Shown here piece after piece: positions 62,481-64,000 of a stretch of 64,000 nucleotides of DNA; position 1 is the stretch's first letter; every line of letters begins with the position of its first letter. Source of the stretch: Anthonomus grandis grandis (Eukaryota > Arthropoda > Insecta > Coleoptera > Curculionidae); contig NC_065558.1 of assembly GCF_022605725.1 (NCBI RefSeq), forward strand, positions 3,410,001-3,474,000, given 5' to 3'. Below the pieces are notes generated by a model. That model was not told the origin of the DNA and did not search any database. It saw nothing but the letters and a program-made list of their open reading frames with translations. The translations under genes were made by a program, and so were the position numbers.

Positions 62481-64000
62481 GAGCTGACAGATATTATGTT
62501 GATGGCATGGCCTGATGGAACTTGAGTTTGTCTTTCAATTTATGCCGTAAGAATGGATCGGAATTTATGTTTGTGTTAATAAAATAGGTATATTATTAAC
62601 CGAATGATAATATCTTTAGATCTACGATAAGAAAATTGCACAAACATTTTCACCCCCTTTTCTAATCCGTTTAGGTTGGGGTAGTTTAGTGCTAACAAAA
62701 TAACTACTAATTAAATAATAAATGTATTAAAAAAAAACATTGTTTTATTTAATTGTTAACTGATTATTGCAGTACATTAACCCATTTAGATTTTATACCA
62801 GAAAGAGTTTTATTTTATCCTGATCAATATCTGATACCAAACACAACGTCAAAAACGTCCTATTTTTTACCAGTAATTTTGGGTTTTTTGATGTGAGGTA
62901 TGGTACTATGGTGAGCAATTGGGAGGCAAGTGTGAGATTAGAACGTGGAAATTCTGGAATTATTTATCTGATTCACATTTAATTTTTCAAAAGATTTTGT
63001 TTTTATTGGAGACTTTTAATAGAACAACTAGCCTTGTGTAGGTAAATCTGGAATTATCAAACGTGCTTTTTAATTGCAGAAATCTACGCTCAGAAAATGC
63101 AAAAGCAAACAAGAATTAAATTGGTGTTTGCATTGCAATTGGCATTTTATTGCTGCTTATTAATTTATGCGGTCACATCTATTAGATAGTGAAGTTATAT
63201 GAAATAAAAAAAAAACGTAAAAAATTAAAAAAAAATTATTCACGGAAAAATAGTGCCGAGACTAATTTTAATTATTTTTAAATTATGGAATAGCAGAGAC
63301 GAATGAGACTATCCTGAGGACTGTAGCTCTTGAAGTATAGGCGTAATTTTCTGCATTCTTTTATTTAATATTCTCGAAAAAATTATGTGAATTTAACTGA
63401 AAATCCTCGGGATTAAATTATTAAAACAAAAAGTAACCAAATACATAATTTGATCAGGTTTTTAATATTAGCTTAGAAATTAAAGAAAAAAAAGGGGTTC
63501 TAATCTGTTTAGGTATTTTTCAGTATTCTTGGAGATTATCTAAGTGACAATGATTAAAATTGTAGTGCTATTTAATTTTTTATAATATTCTTTGGCCAAT
63601 ATAATGTAAAACATTGAACAACTCGACAAATGTAGGTAGTGACTCAAATTTTAAATTTTCTCTTAATTTTTCTTGATTCTAATAAAAACATTTTTCAAAT
63701 TATTTTCTTATATTTAAAATACATTCAAGCATTTCAAATAGTTTTTTATTCGAGACTTTTGGTCTAATTGATCTTTCAAGCATATGGGAGTTTTTTGTTT
63801 ACAGGATTTCAGAAACATGCTTTATTTTATTGCAGATATTTATTATGCAAATAATTATTTCGTATAGTCCAGGCACTTGAAGATATTTTTTCATGTCTTC
63901 CAAGTATGTGGAATATTTTTTTATTTCAGACTTTTAGTCTAATCTATCTTCCAAGCATTGGGAATTTTTTTTTCAGACGTTTGGGCTAATTTTTAAATTT
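62481..64000. other. AT-rich unassigned DNA
   Basis: No gene recognised. Near the end, TAGTCCAGGCACTTGAAG (63867), CTTCCAAGTATGTGGAAT (63897) and a repeated TCAGACTTTTAGTCTAAT-like block (about 63750, 63926, 63970) belong to the dispersed TTCCAGG-type repeats. Confidence 0.45.

Noticed and set aside
1..64000. CRISPR arrays, bacterial operons, rRNA or tRNA genes
   Set aside because: Nothing with regular spacers or clear RNA structure was seen; the content is that of an animal genome. tRNAs could be missed by eye.

Overview
The window looks like AT-rich intergenic and heterochromatin-like DNA from an animal genome, most likely an insect and possibly a beetle. The reasons are the mix of CR1/Jockey-like and RTE-like non-LTR retrotransposons, copia remnants, Tc1/mariner-type DDE transposons, a Ginger (KRBA2-like integrase) element, a Mutator-like fragment, GT-AG introns of 50-125 nt, and the absence of bacterial gene organisation. 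Species cannot be named from the sequence. Almost every other recognisable coding stretch is a transposable-element relic; two long open frames near the right end look like host genes.

Layout. 1-3.2 kb: two tandem-repeat arrays (units about 336-445 bp and 531 bp) and an inverted repeat. 3.9-8.1 kb: Tc1/mariner-like scraps and an 86-bp mini-element. 8.1-9.9 kb: a decayed copia on the minus strand, abutting a CR1/Jockey-like non-LTR element (9.9-13.0 kb, minus). 13.2-18.5 kb: two further decayed reverse transcriptases on the plus strand, a fold-back element and a 330-bp repeat, one copy of which interrupts the second reverse transcriptase. 19.7-22.5 kb: a bounded DDE transposon with 23-bp perfect terminal inverted repeats, an intron-containing dead transposase and a TA target duplication. 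24.6-29.1 kb: an RTE-like element split by a bounded Ginger element (26391-28677). 29.5-31.3 kb: minisatellite-like DNA. 32.9-35.3 kb: a 5'-truncated non-LTR element with an intact 719-codon reverse transcriptase. 35.7-36.4 kb: a 150-bp tandem array. 36.7-38.9 kb: a second decayed copia, on the plus strand. 39.7-53.2 kb: degenerate CCTGGAA repeats, DDE, RTE and Mutator-like relics, and an inverted pair of unrecognised repeats. 57.5-60.1 kb: two decayed Jockey-like elements.

The most notable content is the pair of long uninterrupted minus-strand frames at 53997-56042 (681 aa) and 60263-62245 (660 aa from the preferred start). They are paralogues with the same layout: acidic N-terminus with a C-x-C-x2-C cluster, a C-x2-C...H-x5-H zinc finger, a hAT-transposase-like fold and a C-terminal hAT-dimerisation-like segment. 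Catalytic positions appear lost in both, differently in each. Both have a 5' splice-site consensus directly after the stop codon and short matching blocks upstream of the start. They are best read as host-domesticated hAT-derived genes that arose by duplication. Everything else appears to be mobile or repetitive DNA and does not form a pathway.
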